A stretch of DNA of 14,387 bases, taken from assembly GCA_039029535.1 (NCBI GenBank), contig JBCCFW010000185.1, positions 1 through 14,387 on the forward strand, in the 5' to 3' direction. Origin of the DNA: JBCCFW01 sp039029535 (GTDB lineage: Bacteria > Acidobacteriota > JBCCFW01). The notes below the pieces were generated by a model that was not told the origin of the DNA, made no database searches, and saw only the letters and a program-made list of their open reading frames with translations. Below are positions 14,258 to 14,387 of this stretch, piece by piece. The position numbers and the translations under genes are program-made. Numbering within the stretch: the stretch's first letter is position 1; every line of letters begins with the position of its first letter.

Positions 14258-14387
14258 TGGAGGTGGACGATAAGAAGGAGTCAACCTGTACTAGTAACTG
14301 CACAGATCCAGGGGTGTTGGCGTCCCCCGGCAGCAGAAACGTAGTTATTGACCTATCCTGAGCGCGGATACGTAAAATTTATTTGTC
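14258..14387 (+). other. possible start of a truncated gene, then AT-rich window end
   Basis: Downstream of the promoter, ATG 14258 opens a frame of 34 codons to TGA 14360-14362. Alternatively GGAGGT at 14260-14265 is a Shine-Dalgarno whose start codon is not visible. From about 14280 the sequence becomes much more AT-rich than the rest of the window (for example GTAAAATTTATTTG at the end), and codon use no longer fits the neighbours. No coding assignment is supported. It may be a misassembled or low-quality contig end, or a real junction. Confidence 0.3.

Overview
The window is a high-GC bacterial chromosomal fragment. Secreted proteins with PKD and LamG (concanavalin-like) domains, a compact dTDP-rhamnose operon, envelope glycosyltransferases and a BlaI-like operator would fit Acidobacteriota, Myxococcota, Planctomycetota or a similar environmental phylum. 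The sequence alone does not settle which. No rRNA, tRNA, CRISPR array or insertion sequence was seen. Nearly every gene stops with TGA, so the genetic code is standard.

Layout. Positions 1-1341 (+) hold the 3' part of a secreted multidomain protein. It converges on a secreted two-PKD-domain protein (1426-3147, -), with a strong double hairpin between them. Upstream of the PKD gene on the minus strand lie a small secreted protein of unknown function (3298-3849) and a large GT-C-type membrane glycosyltransferase (3999-5969). Divergent from the latter, rmlB-rmlA-rmlC-rmlD (6052-9426, +) form an operon in which each gene overlaps the next by exactly 4 bp. It makes dTDP-L-rhamnose from glucose-1-phosphate. 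The rml operon converges, almost stop to stop, on a fused family-2 glycosyltransferase/SAM methyltransferase (9434-10984, -). These genes together suggest rhamnose-containing cell-surface glycan synthesis.

The most notable element is at 11101-11463 (-). A small exported thioredoxin-fold protein has an in-frame TGA exactly where the first active-site Cys of a CxxC motif belongs, giving U-M-I-C. A perfect 7-bp hairpin follows 19 nt after the TGA, with a 5-nt loop (CGTGA) that fits the bacterial SECIS rules. I read it as one 120-residue selenoprotein, which ordinary gene calling would split into a 37-residue peptide and an 82-residue orphan ORF.

Divergent from it, 11605-13230 (+) encodes a secreted protein with two tandem LamG-like domains behind a structured leader. 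A perfect 12-bp-stem hairpin follows, then a multi-pass membrane protein of unknown function (13322-14185). The window ends with a promoter whose spacer carries a 7+7 bp palindrome like BlaI/MecI operators. After that comes about 100 bp of markedly AT-richer sequence, which may be a contig-end artefact.
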